The notes under the pieces were generated by a model that made no database searches, had not been told where the DNA came from, and saw nothing but the letters and a program-made list of their open reading frames with translations. DNA of 64,000 nt from Hydractinia symbiolongicarpus (Eukaryota > Cnidaria > Hydrozoa > Anthoathecata > Hydractiniidae), in assembly GCF_029227915.1 (NCBI RefSeq), contig NC_079878.1, forward strand, positions 16,060,001-16,124,000, in the 5' to 3' direction. Positions 35,201 through 46,997 of this stretch are shown here, piece after piece. Position 1 is the first letter of the stretch. The number at the start of each line of letters is the position of its first letter. The translations under genes and the position numbers were made by a program.

Positions 35201-37865
35201 GTCTATTGAGAGTGGAAAGGCCAGACCGATTCCCACCTATTTAGGGTCGCAGAAGCACGTGATTTTCGTGTAAGGCCCTTATTGGGCTGCAAAAGGCCGT
35301 ATTACAACCTTTAAAAGCCTGTGCACGTAGTTGACGGTGTTTTATTGCCATGGCGGAAAGGAAAACGCTTTGGGGCGTCGTAGTCCATTGAGAGTGGAAG
35401 GACTAGACCGATTTCCAGCTGTGTAACCTCGTCGAAGCACGTGATTTACGTGTAAGGCCCTTATTAGGCTGCAAAAGGCCGTATTCCAACCTTTAGAAGA
35501 CTGTGCACGTAGTTGACGGTGTTTTATTGCCATGGCGGAAAGGAAAACGCTTTGAGGCGTTATAATCTATTGAGAGTGAAAGGACTAGACCGATCAACAT
35601 CTATCCAGGCTCGTGGAAACACGTGATTTTTGTGTAAGGTCCTTATTAGGCCTGCAAATGGCGTATTACAATCTTTGAAAGACTGTGCACGTACTTGACA
35701 GTGTTCTATTGCTAATGCGGAATGCTAAGCAACTTGAGATGTCGTAGTCCATGTACTGTGGAATGACTAGACCGTTCACCACCTATCTGGGCTCGTGGGA
35801 ACATGTGATTCACGTGTAAGGCCCTTCCTAGGTTGCAAAAGAACGTATTACAACCTTTAAAAGCCTGTGCACGTAGTTGACGGTGTTCTAATGCCATTGC
35901 GAAAAGGAAATCAACTTGAGGCGTTGTATTCCATTAAGAATGGAAGGACTAGATCGTTCTCAATCGGTCTCGTAGAAGCACGTGTTTTACATGTAAGGCC
36001 TTTATTAGGCTGTAAACGGCCGTATTACAATCTGCAAAAGCGTGTGCACGTATTTGACGGTGTTGTGTGGCCATTCCGGATTTAAAAACGACTTGAGGCG
36101 CCGTAGTCCATTGAGATTGGAAGGACTAGACCGTTCTGAACCGGTCTAGGCTCGTGGAAGGACGTGAACTACGTGTAAGGTCCTTTTTAGGCTGCAAAAG
36201 ACCGTATTACAATCTTTAGAAGACTGTGCACCTAGTTGAAAGTGTTCTATTGCCATGCCGGAAAGGAAAACGACTGGAGACGTCGTAGTCCATTGAGATT
36301 GGAAGGACTAAACGGACCACCACCTCTCTAGGCTCGTGCAAACACGTGATTTACATTTAAGGCCTCTATTAGGCCGTAAAAGGCCCTATTACAATCTTTA
36401 AAAGTATATGCACCTAGTTGACGGTGTTCTAATGACATGGCGGATTTAAAAACGATTTAAGGCGTTGTAGTCCATTGAGAATGAAAGGAGTAGACCGTTC
36501 TCAATCGGTCTAGGCTCGTGGAAGCACGTAATTTACATGTAAGGCCCTTATTAGGCTGTAAAAGACCGTAATACAATCCTTAGCAGACTGTGCACGCAGT
36601 TGACGGTGTTCTATGGCCATGGTGGAAAGTAAAGTGACTTGAGACGTCGTAGTCTATTGAGAGTGGAAAAGCTAGACCGATTCCCACCTGTCTAACCTCG
36701 TCAAAGCACGTGATTTACGTGTAAGGCCCTTATTGGGCTGCAACCGTTCTCAATCGGTATAGGCTCGTGGAAGCACGTGATTTACATGTAAGGCCCTTAT
36801 TAGGCTACAAAAGGCCGTATTACAATCTTTAAAAGACTGTGCACGTAGTTGACGGTGTTGTGTGGCCATTCCGGATTTAAAAACGACTTGAGGCGCCGTA
36901 GTCCGTTGAGAGTGGAAGGACTAGACCGTTCTCAATCGGTCTAGCCTCGTAGAAGCACGTGATTTACGTGTAAGGCCCTTATTAGGCTGCAAAAAGCCGT
37001 GCTACAATTTTTGGAAGACTGTGCACGTAGTTGACGGTGTTCTATGGCCATGGTGGAAAGTAAAGTGACTTGAGACGTCGTAGTCTATTGAGAGTGGAAA
37101 GGCTAGACCGATTCCCACCTGTCTAACATCGTGAAAGCACGTGATTTACGTGTAAGGCCCTTATTGGGCTGCAAAAGGCCGTATTACAATCTTTAAAAGA
37201 CTGTGCACGTAGTTGACGCTGTTCTATTGCCACGGCGGAAAGGAAAAGGACTTGCGACGTCGTAGTTCATTAAGAGTGGGAGGACTAGACCGTTTCCCAC
37301 ATATTTAGGGTCGCAGAAGCACGTGATTTTCGTGTAAGGCTCTTATTAGGCTCCGAAGGAACGTATTACAACCTTTAGAAGAATCTGCGCGTACTTGATA
37401 GTGTTCTATGGCTAATGCGGAATGCAAAACAACTTGAGACGTCGTAGTCCATGTAATGTCTAGACCGTTCACCACCTATCTAGGCTCGTGGGAACATGTG
37501 ATTCACGTGTAAGGCCCTTACTAGGTTGCAAAAGAACGTATTACAACCTTTAAAAGCCTGTGCACGTAGTTGACGGTGTTGTGTGGCCATTCCGGATTTA
37601 AAAACGACTTGAGGCGCCGTAGTCCGTTGAGAGTGGAAGGACTAGACCGTTCTCAATCGGTCTAGCCTCGTAGAAGCACGTGATTTACGTGTAAGGCCCT
37701 TATTAGGCTGCAAAAAGCCGTGCTACAATTTTTGGAAGACTGTGCACGTAGTTGACGGTGTTCTATTGCCATGGCGGAAAGGAAGTCAACTTGAGGCGTT
37801 GCAATCCATTGAGAATGAAAGGACTAGACCGTTCTCAATCGGTCTAGGCTCGTGGAAGCACGTGA
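32226..37865 (+). repeat. Large unit X1 (5,640 bp, about 31 monomers)
   Basis: First of four successive copies of a large block. Its start, taggctgtaaaaggccg, matches 37866, 46998 and 50207. It contains: a 5-bp loss in cggtctcgtagaag (about 35968); a 21-bp loss in acatgtaaggccgtaatac (35107); a 67-bp chimeric monomer ending at 36741; and a 7-bp loss in catgtaatgtctagacc (about 37450). These scars are inherited by the later copies and allow exact alignment. Confidence 0.9.
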
Positions 37866-38804
37866 TAGGCTGTAAAAGGCCGTAATACAATCCTTAGAAG
37901 ACTGTGCACGCAGTTGACGGTGTTCTATGGCCATGGTGGAAAGTAAAGTGACTTGAGACGTCGTAGTCTATTGAGAGTGGAAAGGCTAGACCGATTCCCA
38001 CCTGTCTAACCTCGTCAAAGCACGTGATTTACGTGTAAGGCCCTTATTGGGCTGCAAAAGGCCGTATTACAATCTTTAAAAGACTGTGCACGTAGTTGAC
38101 TCTGTTCTATTGCCACGGCGGAAAGGAAAAGGACTTGAGACGTCGTAGTTCATTAAGAGTGGGAGGACTAGACCGTTCCCCAACTATTTAGGGTCGCAGA
38201 AGCACGTGATTTTCGTGTAAGGCTCTTATTAGGCTCTGAAGGAACGTATTACAACCTTTAGAAGAATCTGCACGTACTTGATAGTGTTCTATGGCTAATG
38301 CGGAATGCAAAACAACTTGAGATGTCGTAGTCCATGTAATGTGGAATGACTAGACCGTTCTCAATCGGTCTAGGCTCGTGGAAGCACGTGATTCACGTGT
38401 AAGGCCCTTACTAGGTTGCAAAAGAACGTATTACAACCTTTAAAAGCCTGTGCACGTAGTTGACGGTGTTTTATTGCCATGGCGGAAAGGAAAACGCTTT
38501 GAGGCGTCGTAGTCCATTGAGAGTGGAAGGACTAGACCGATCAACATCTATCTAGGCTCGTGGAAACACGTGATTTTTGTGTAAGTTCCTTATTAGGCCT
38601 GCAAAGGGCGTATTACAACCTCTAAAAAACTGTGCACAAAGTTGACGGTGTTCTATTGCCATGGCGGAAAGGAAGTCAACTTAAGGCGTTGCAATCCATT
38701 GAGAATGGAAGGACTAGACCGTTCTCAATCGGTCTAGGCTCGTGCAAGCACGTGATTTACATGTAAGGCCCTTATTAGGCTGTAAAAGGCCGTAATACAA
38801 TCCT

Positions 38805-39714
38805 TAGAAGACTGTGCACGCAGTTGACGGTGTTCCATGGCCATGGTGGAAAGTAAAGTGACTTGAGACGTCGTTGTCCATTGAGAGTGGAAAGGCTAGA
38901 CCGATTCCCACCTGTCTAACCTCGTCAAAGCACGTGATTTACGTGTAAGGCCCTTATTGGGCTGCAAAAGGCCGTATTACAACCTTTAAAAGCCTGTGCA
39001 CGTAGTTGACGGTGTTTTATTGCCATGGCGGAAAGGAAAACGCTTTGAGGCGTCGTAGTCCATTGAGAGTGGAAGGACTAGACCGATCAACATCTATCTA
39101 GGCTCGTGGAAACACGTGATTTTTGTGTAAGGTCCTTATTAGGCCTGCAAAGGGCGTATTACAACCTCTAAAAAACTGTGCACAAAGTTGACGGTGTTCT
39201 ATTGCCATGGCGGAAAGGAAGTCAACTTAAGGCGTTGCAATCCATTGAGAATGAAAGGACTAGACCGTTCTCAATCGGTCTAGGCTCGTGCAAGCACGTG
39301 ATTTACATGTAAGGCCCTTATTAGGCTGTAAAAGGCCGTAATACAATCCTTAGAAGACTGTGCACGCAGTTGACGGTGTTCTATGGCCATGGTGGAAAGT
39401 AAAGTGACTTGAGACGTCGTTGTCCATTGAGAGTGGAAAGGCTAGACCGATTCCCACCTGTCTAACCTCGTCAAAGCACGTGATTCACGTGTAAGGCCCT
39501 TACTAGGTTGCAAAAGAACGTATTACAACCTTTAAAAGCCTGTGCACGTAGTTGACGGTGTTTTATTGCCATGGCGGAAAGGAAAACGCTTTGAGGCGTT
39601 ATAATCTATTGAGAGTGAAAGGACTAGACCGATCAACATCTATCTAGGCTCGTGGAAACACGTGATTTTTGTGTAAGGTCCTTATTAGGCCTGCAAATGG
39701 CGTATTACAACCTC
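38805..39714 (+). repeat. 910-bp segment present in X2, absent from X1
   Basis: Alignment of X1 to X2 changes from an offset of 5,640 to 6,550 bp here, a gain or loss of exactly five monomers. The edges are in register inside the cgtaatacaa segment, so no scar is visible. Confidence 0.85.
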
Positions 39715-41449
39715 TAAAAAACTGTGCACAAAGTTGACGGTGTTCTATTGCCATGGCGGAAAGGAAGTCAACTTGAGGCGTTGCAATCCATTGAGAATGG
39801 AAGGACTAGACCGTTCTCAATCGGTCTAGGCTCGTGCAAGCACGTGATTTACATGTAAGGCCCTTATTAGGCTGTCAAAGGCCGTAATACAATCCTTAGA
39901 AGACTGTGCAGTCTATGGCCATGGTGGAAAGTAAAGTGACTTGAGACGTCGTAGTCCATTGAGAGTGGAAAAGCTAGACCGATTCCCACCTGTCTAACCT
40001 CGTCGAAGCACGTGAACTACGTGTAAGGTCCTTTTCAGGCTGCAAAAGACCGTATTACAATCTTTAAAAACCTGTGCACGTAGTTGATGGTGTTCTATTG
40101 CCATGGCGGAAAGGAAAACGACTTGAAGTGTTGTAATCTATTGAGAGTGAACGGACTAGACAGATCCCGCCTCTCTAGGCTCGTAGAAGCACATAGTTTA
40201 CGTGTAAGGCCCTTATTAGGCTGCACAATGTCGTATTAGAATCTTTAGAAGACTGTGCCTGTAGTTTAAGTTATTCTATTGCTATGGCGGAAAGTAAAAT
40301 GACTTGACACGTCGTAGTCCATTGTGAGTGGAAAAGCTAGACCGATTTCCAGCTGTGTAACCTCGTCGAAGCACGTGATTTACGTGTAAGGGCCTTATTA
40401 GGCTGCAAAAAGCCGTATTCCAACCTTTAGAAGACTGTGCACGTAGTTGACGGTGTTCTGTTGCCATGGCAGAAAGGAAAACGTCTTCAGGCGTTGTAAT
40501 CTATTCACAGTGAAAGGACTAGACCGTTCTCAATCAGTCTAGGCTCGTAGAAGCACGTGATTTACGTGTAAGGCCCTTATTGGGCTGCAAAAGGCCGTAT
40601 TCCAACCTTTAGAAGACTGTGCACGTAGTTGACGGTGTTCTGTTGCCATGGCGGAAAGGAAAACGTCTTGAGGCGTTGTAATCTATTCACAGTGAAAGGA
40701 CTAGACCGTTCTCAATCGGTCTAGGCTCGTAGAAGCACGTGATTTACGTGTAACGCCTTTATTAGGCTGTAAAAGGCCGTATTACAATCTTTAGAAGACT
40801 GTGCACTTAGTTGACGGTGCTCTATGGCCATGGTGGAAAGTAAAATGACTTGAGACGTCGTAGTCCATTGAGAGTGGAAAGGCTAGACCGATCATTACCT
40901 ATCTAGGCTCGTGCAAGCACGTGATTAACATGTAAGGGTTTATTGGGCTGTAAAAGGCCGTATTACAATCTTTAGGAAACTGTGCACGGAGTTGACGCTG
41001 TTTTATTGCCATGGCGGAAAGGAAAACGACTTGAGGCGTTACAATCTATTGATAGTGAACGAACTAGACCGATCAGCACTTGTCTAAGCTGGTAGAAGCA
41101 CGTAGTTCACGTGTAAGGCCTTTATTAGGCCGCAAAAAGCCGTACTACAAGCTTCAAAAGACTGTGCACGTAGTTGAAAGTGTTCTATTGCCATTCCGGA
41201 AAGGAAAACGACTGGAGACGTCGTAGTCCATTGAGAGTGGAAGGACTAAACGGACCATCACCTGTCTAGGCTCGTGCAAACACGTGATTTACATTTAAGG
41301 CCTTTATTAGGCCGTAAAAGGCCCTATTACAATCTTTAAAAGTATATGCACCTAGTTGACGGTGTTCTAATGACATGGCGGATTTGAAAACGATTTAAGG
41401 CGTTGTAGTCCATTGAGAATAGAAGGATTAGACCGTTCCCAATGGGTCT

Positions 41450-43310
41450 AGGCTCGTGGAAGCACGTGATTTACATGTAAGGCCCTTATTAGGCTGTAAA
41501 AGGCCGTAATACAATCCTTAGAAGACTGTGCACGCAGTTGACGGTGTTCTATGGCCATGGTGGAAAGTAATGTGACTTGAGACGTCGTAGTCTATTGAGA
41601 GTGGAAAGGCTAGACCGATTCCCACCTGTCTAACCTCGTCAAAGCACGTGATTTACATGTAAGGCCGTAATACAATCCTTAGAAGACTGTGCACGCAGTT
41701 GACGGTGTTCTATGGCCATGGTGGAAAGTAAAGTGACTTGAGACGTCGTAGTCTATTGAGAGTGGAAAGGCCAGACCGATTCCCACCTATTTAGGGTCGC
41801 AGAAGAACGTGATTTTCGTGTAAGGCCCTTATTGGGCTGCAAAAGGCCGTATTACAACCTTTAAAAGCCTGTGCACGTAGTTGACGGTGTTTTATTGCCA
41901 TGGCGGAAAGGAAAACGCTTTGGGGCGTCGTAGTCCATTGAGAGTGGAAGGACTAGACCGATTTCCAGCTGTGTAACCTCGTCGAAGCACGTGATTTACG
42001 TGTAAGGCCCTTATTAGGCTGCAAAAGGCCGTATTCCAACCTTTAGAAGACTGTGCACGTAGTTGACGGTGTTTTATTGCCATGGCGGAAAGGAAAACGC
42101 TTTGAGGCGTTATAATCTATTGAGAGTGAAAGGACTAGACCGATCAACATCTATCCAGGCTCGTGGAAACACGTGATTTTTGTGTAAGGTCCTTATTAGG
42201 CCTGCAAATGGCGTATTACAATCTTTGAAAGACTGTGCACGTACTTGACAGTGTTCTATGGCTAATGCGGAATGCTAAGCAACTTGAGATGTCGTAGTCC
42301 ATGTACTGTGGAATGACTAGACCGTTCACCACCTATCTGGGCTCGTGGGAACATGTGATTCACGTGTAAGGCCCTTCCTAGGTTGCAAAAGAACGTATTA
42401 CAACCTTTAAAAGCCTGTGCACGTAGTTGACGGTGTTCTAATGCCATTGCGAAAAGGAAATCAACTTGAGGCGTTGTATTCCATTAAGAATGGAAGGACT
42501 AGATCGTTCTCAATCGGTCTCGTAGAAGCACGTGTTTTACATGTAAGGCCTTTATTAGGCTGTAAACGGCCGTATTACAATCTGCAAAAGCGTGTGCACG
42601 TATTTGACGGTGTTGTGTGGCCATTCCGGATTTAAAAACGACTTGAGGCGCCGTAGTCCATTGAGATTGGAAGGACTAGACCGTTCTGAACCGGTCTAGG
42701 CTCGTGGAAGGACGTGAACTACGTGTAAGGTCCTTTTTAGGCTGCAAAAGACCGTATTACAATCTTTAGAAGACTGTGCACCTAGTTGAAAGTGTTCTAT
42801 TGCCATGCCGGAAAGGAAAACGACTGGAGACGTCGTAGTCCATTGAGATTGGAAGGACTAAACGGACCACCACCTCTCTAGGCTCGTGCAAACACGTGAT
42901 TTACATTTAAGGCCTCTATTAGGCCGTAAAAGGCCCTATTACAATCTTTAAAAGTATATGCACCTAGTTGACGGTGTTCTAATGACATGGCGGATTTAAA
43001 AACGATTTAAGGCGTTGTAGTCCATTGAGAATGAAAGGAGTAGACCGTTCTCAATCGGTCTAGGCTCGTGGAAGCACGTAATTTACATGTAAGGCCCTTA
43101 TTAGGCTGTAAAAGACCGTAATACAATCCTTAGCAGACTGTGCACGCAGTTGACGGTGTTCTATGGCCATGGTGGAAAGTAAAGTGACTTGAGACGTCGT
43201 AGTCTATTGAGAGTGGAAAGGCTAGACCGATTCCCACCTGTCTAACCTCGTCAAAGCACGTGATTTACGTGTAAGGCCCTTATTGGGCTGCAACCGTTCT
43301 CAATCGGTCT
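41450..43310 (+). repeat. 1,861-bp tandem duplication, first copy
   Basis: Repeats at 43311-45171 with a constant offset of 1,861 bp. The length equals eleven monomers (2,002) minus 141. The 141 is fully explained by three scars inside it: the 115-bp chimeric truncation, the 21-bp aaggcc-to-aaggcc deletion and the 5-bp ggctc loss. Confidence 0.92.
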
Positions 43311-45171
43311 AGGCTCGTGGAAGCACGTGATTTACATGTAAGGCCCTTATTAGGCTGTAAAAGGCCGTAATACAATCCTTAGAAGACTGTGCACGCAGTT
43401 GACGGTGTTCTATGGCCATGGTGGAAAGTAATGTGACTTGAGACGTCGTAGTCTATTGAGAGTGGAAAGGCTAGACCGATTCCCACCTGTCTAACCTCGT
43501 CAAAGCACGTGATTTACATGTAAGGCCGTAATACAATCCTTAGAAGACTGTGCACGCAGTTGACGGTGTTCTATGGCCATGGTGGAAAGTAATGTGACTT
43601 GAGACGTCGTAGTCTATTGAGAGTGGAAAGGCCAGACCGATTCCCACCTATTTAGGGTCGCAGAAGCACGTGATTTTCGTGTAAGGCCCTTATTGGGCTG
43701 CAAAAGGCCGTATTACAACCTTTAAAAGCCTGTGCACGTAGTTGACGGTGTTTTATTGCCATGGCGGAAAGGAAAACGCTTTGGGGCGTCGTAGTCCATT
43801 GAGAGTGGAAGGACTAGACCGATTTCCAGCTGTGTAACCTCGTCGAAGCACGTGATTTACGTGTAAGGCCCTTATTAGGCTGCAAAAGGCCGTATTCCAA
43901 CCTTTAGAAGACTGTGCACGTAGTTGACGGTGTTTTATTGCCATGGCGGAAAGGAAAACGCTTTGAGGCGTTATAATCTATTGAGAGTGAAAGGACTAGA
44001 CCGATCAACATCTATCCAGGCTCGTGGAAACACGTGATTTTTGTGTAAGGTCCTTATTAGGCCTGCAAATGGCGTATTACAATCTTTGAAAGACTGTGCA
44101 CGTACTTGACAGTGTTCTATGGCTAATGCGGAATGCTAAGCAACTTGAGATGTCGTAGTCCATGTACTGTGGAATGACTAGACCGTTCACCACCTATCTG
44201 GGCTCGTGGGAACATGTGATTCACGTGTAAGGCCCTTCCTAGGTTGCAAAAGAACGTATTACAACCTTTAAAAGCCTGTGCACGTAGTTGACGGTGTTCT
44301 AATGCCATTGCGAAAAGGAAATCAACTTGAGGCGTTGTATTCCATTAAGAATGGAAGGACTAGATCGTTCTCAATCGGTCTCGTAGAAGCACGTGTTTTA
44401 CATGTAAGGCCTTTATTAGGCTGTAAACGGCCGTATTACAATCTGCAAAAGCGTGTGCACGTATTTGACGGTGTTGTGTGGCCATTCCGGATTTAAAAAC
44501 GACTTGAGGCGCCGTAGTCCATTGAGATTGGAAGGACTAGACCGTTCTGAACCGGTCTAGGCTCGTGGAAGGACGTGAACTACGTGTAAGGTCCTTTTTA
44601 GGCTGCAAAAGACCGTATTACAATCTTTAGAAGACTGTGCACCTAGTTGAAAGTGTTCTATTGCCATGCCGGAAAGGAAAACGACTGGAGACGTCGTAGT
44701 CCATTGAGATTGGAAGGACTAAACGGACCACCACCTCTCTAGGCTCGTGCAAACACGTGATTTACATTTAAGGCCTCTATTAGGCCGTAAAAGGCCCTAT
44801 TACAATCTTTAAAAGTATATGCACCTAGTTGACGGTGTTCTAATGACATGGCGGATTTAAAAACGATTTAAGGCGTTGTAGTCCATTGAGAATGAAAGGA
44901 GTAGACCGTTCTCAATCGGTCTAGGCTCGTGGAAGCACGTAATTTACATGTAAGGCCCTTATTAGGCTGTAAAAGACCGTAATACAATCCTTAGCAGACT
45001 GTGCACGCAGTTGACGGTGTTCTATGGCCATGGTGGAAAGTAAAGTGACTTGAGACGTCGTAGTCTATTGAGAGTGGAAAAGCTAGACCGATTCCCACCT
45101 GTCTAACCTCGTCAAAGCACGTGATTTACGTGTAAGGCCCTTATTGGGCTGCAACCGTTCTCAATCGGTAT
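43311..45171 (+). repeat. 1,861-bp tandem duplication, second copy
   Basis: Second copy of 41450-43310. Its right end, with cggtataggc at about 45159 and ggaaaagctagacc at about 45076, matches X1 (36748 and 36665). The first copy has cggtctaggc and ggaaaggctagacc at those places. So the outer end of the ancestral sequence was kept by the second copy. Confidence 0.9.
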
Positions 45172-45249
45172 AGGCTCGTGGAAGCACGTGATTTACATGT
45201 AAGGCCCTTATTGGGCTACAAAAGGCCGTATTACAATCTTTAAAAGACT

Positions 45250-46691
45250 GTGCACGTAGTTGACGGTGTTGTGTGGCCATTCCGGATTTAAAAACGACTT
45301 GAGGCGCCGTAGTCCGTTGAGAGTGGAAGGACTAGACCGTTCTCAATCGGTCTAGCCTCGTAGAAGCACGTGATTTACGTGTAAGGCCCTTATTAGGCTG
45401 CAAAAAGCCGTGCTACAATTTTTGGAAGACTGTGCACGTAGTTGACGGTGTTCTATGGCCATGGTGGAAAGTAAAGTGACTTGAGACGTCGTAGTCTATT
45501 GAGAGTGGAAAGGCTAGACCGATTCCCACCTGTCTAACATCGTGAAAGCACGTGATTTACGTGTAAGGCCCTTATTGGGCTGCAAAAGGCCGTATTACAA
45601 TCTTTAAAAGACTGTGCACGTAGTTGACGCTGTTCTATTGCCACGGCGGAAAGGAAAAGGACTTGCGACGTCGTAGTTCATTAAGAGTGGGAGGACTAGA
45701 CCGTTCCCCACATATTTAGGGTCGCAGAAGCACGTGATTTTCGTGTAAGGCTCTTATTAGGCTCCGAAGGAACGTATTACAACCTTTAGAAGAATCTGCG
45801 CGTACTTGATAGTGTTCTATGGCTAATGCGGAATGCAAAACAACTTGAGACGTCGTAGTCCATGTAATGTCTAGACCGTTCACCACCTATCTAGGCTCGT
45901 GGGAACATGTGATTCACGTGTAAGGCCCTTACTAGGTTGCAAAAGAACGTATTACAACCTTTAAAAGCCTGTGCACGTAGTTGACGGTGTTGTGTGGCCA
46001 TTCCGGATTTAAAAACGACTTGAGGCGCCGTAGTCCGTTGAGAGTGGAAGGACTAGACCGTTCTCAATCGGTCTAGCCTCGTAGAAGCACGTGATTTACG
46101 TGTAAGGCCCTTATTAGGCTGCAAAAAGCCGTGCTACAATTTTTGGAAGACTGTGCACGTAGTTGACGGTGTTCTATGGCCATGGTGGAAAGTAAAGTGA
46201 CTTGAGACGTCGTAGTCTATTGAGAGTGGAAAGGCTAGACCGATTCCCACCTGTCTAACATCGTGAAAGCACGTGATTTACGTGTAAGGCCCTTATTGGG
46301 CTGCAAAAGGCCGTATTACAATCTTTAAAAGACTGTGCACGTAGTTGACGCTGTTCTATTGCCACGGCGGAAAGGAAAAGGACTTGCGACGTCGTAGTTC
46401 ATTAAGAGTGGGAGGACTAGACCGTTCCCCACATATTTAGGGTCGCAGAAGCACGTGATTTTCGTGTAAGGCTCTTATTAGGCTCCGAAGGAACGTATTA
46501 CAACCTTTAGAAGAATCTGCGCGTACTTGATAGTGTTCTATGGCTAATGCGGAATGCAAAACAACTTGAGACGTCGTAGTCCATGTAATGTCTAGACCGT
46601 TCACCACCTATCTAGGCTCGTGGGAACATGTGATTCACGTGTAAGGCCCTTACTAGGTTGCAAAAGAACGTATTACAACCTTTAAAAGCCT
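45250..46691 (+). repeat. 721-bp (4-monomer) tandem duplication
   Basis: Two copies, about 45250-45970 and 45971-46691, with a partial third to about 46885. The unit is four monomers (728 bp) less the 7-bp loss in catgtaatgtctagacc, and both copies carry that loss (about 45862 and 46583). X1 has a single copy. Confidence 0.88.
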
Positions 46692-46997
46692 GTGCACGTA
46701 GTTGACGGTGTTGTGTAGCCATTCCGGATTTAAAAACGACTTGAGGCGCCGTAGTCCGTTGAGAGTGGAAGGACTAGACCGTTCTCAATCGGTCTAGCCT
46801 CGTAGAAGCACGTGATTTACGTGTAAGGCCCTTATTAGGCTGCAAAAAGCCGTGCTACAATTTTTGGAAGACTGTGCACGTAGTTGACGGTGTTCTATTG
46901 CCATGGCGGAAAGGAAGTCAACTTGAGGCGTTGCAATCCATTGAGAATGAAAGGACTAGACCGTTCTCAATCGGTCTAGGCTCGTGGAAGCACGTGA

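Larger units (their letters stand above)
37866..46997 (+). repeat. Large unit X2 (9,132 bp)
   Basis: X2 aligns with X1 throughout apart from three added segments: 910 bp (five monomers) after 38805, a tandem 1,861-bp duplication around 41.5-45.2 kb, and a tandem 721-bp duplication around 45.3-46.7 kb. The lengths add exactly: 5,640 + 910 + 1,861 + 721 = 9,132. Elsewhere I saw only scattered single-base differences (for example 35710 versus 42260, and 33020 versus 38660). Confidence 0.9.
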
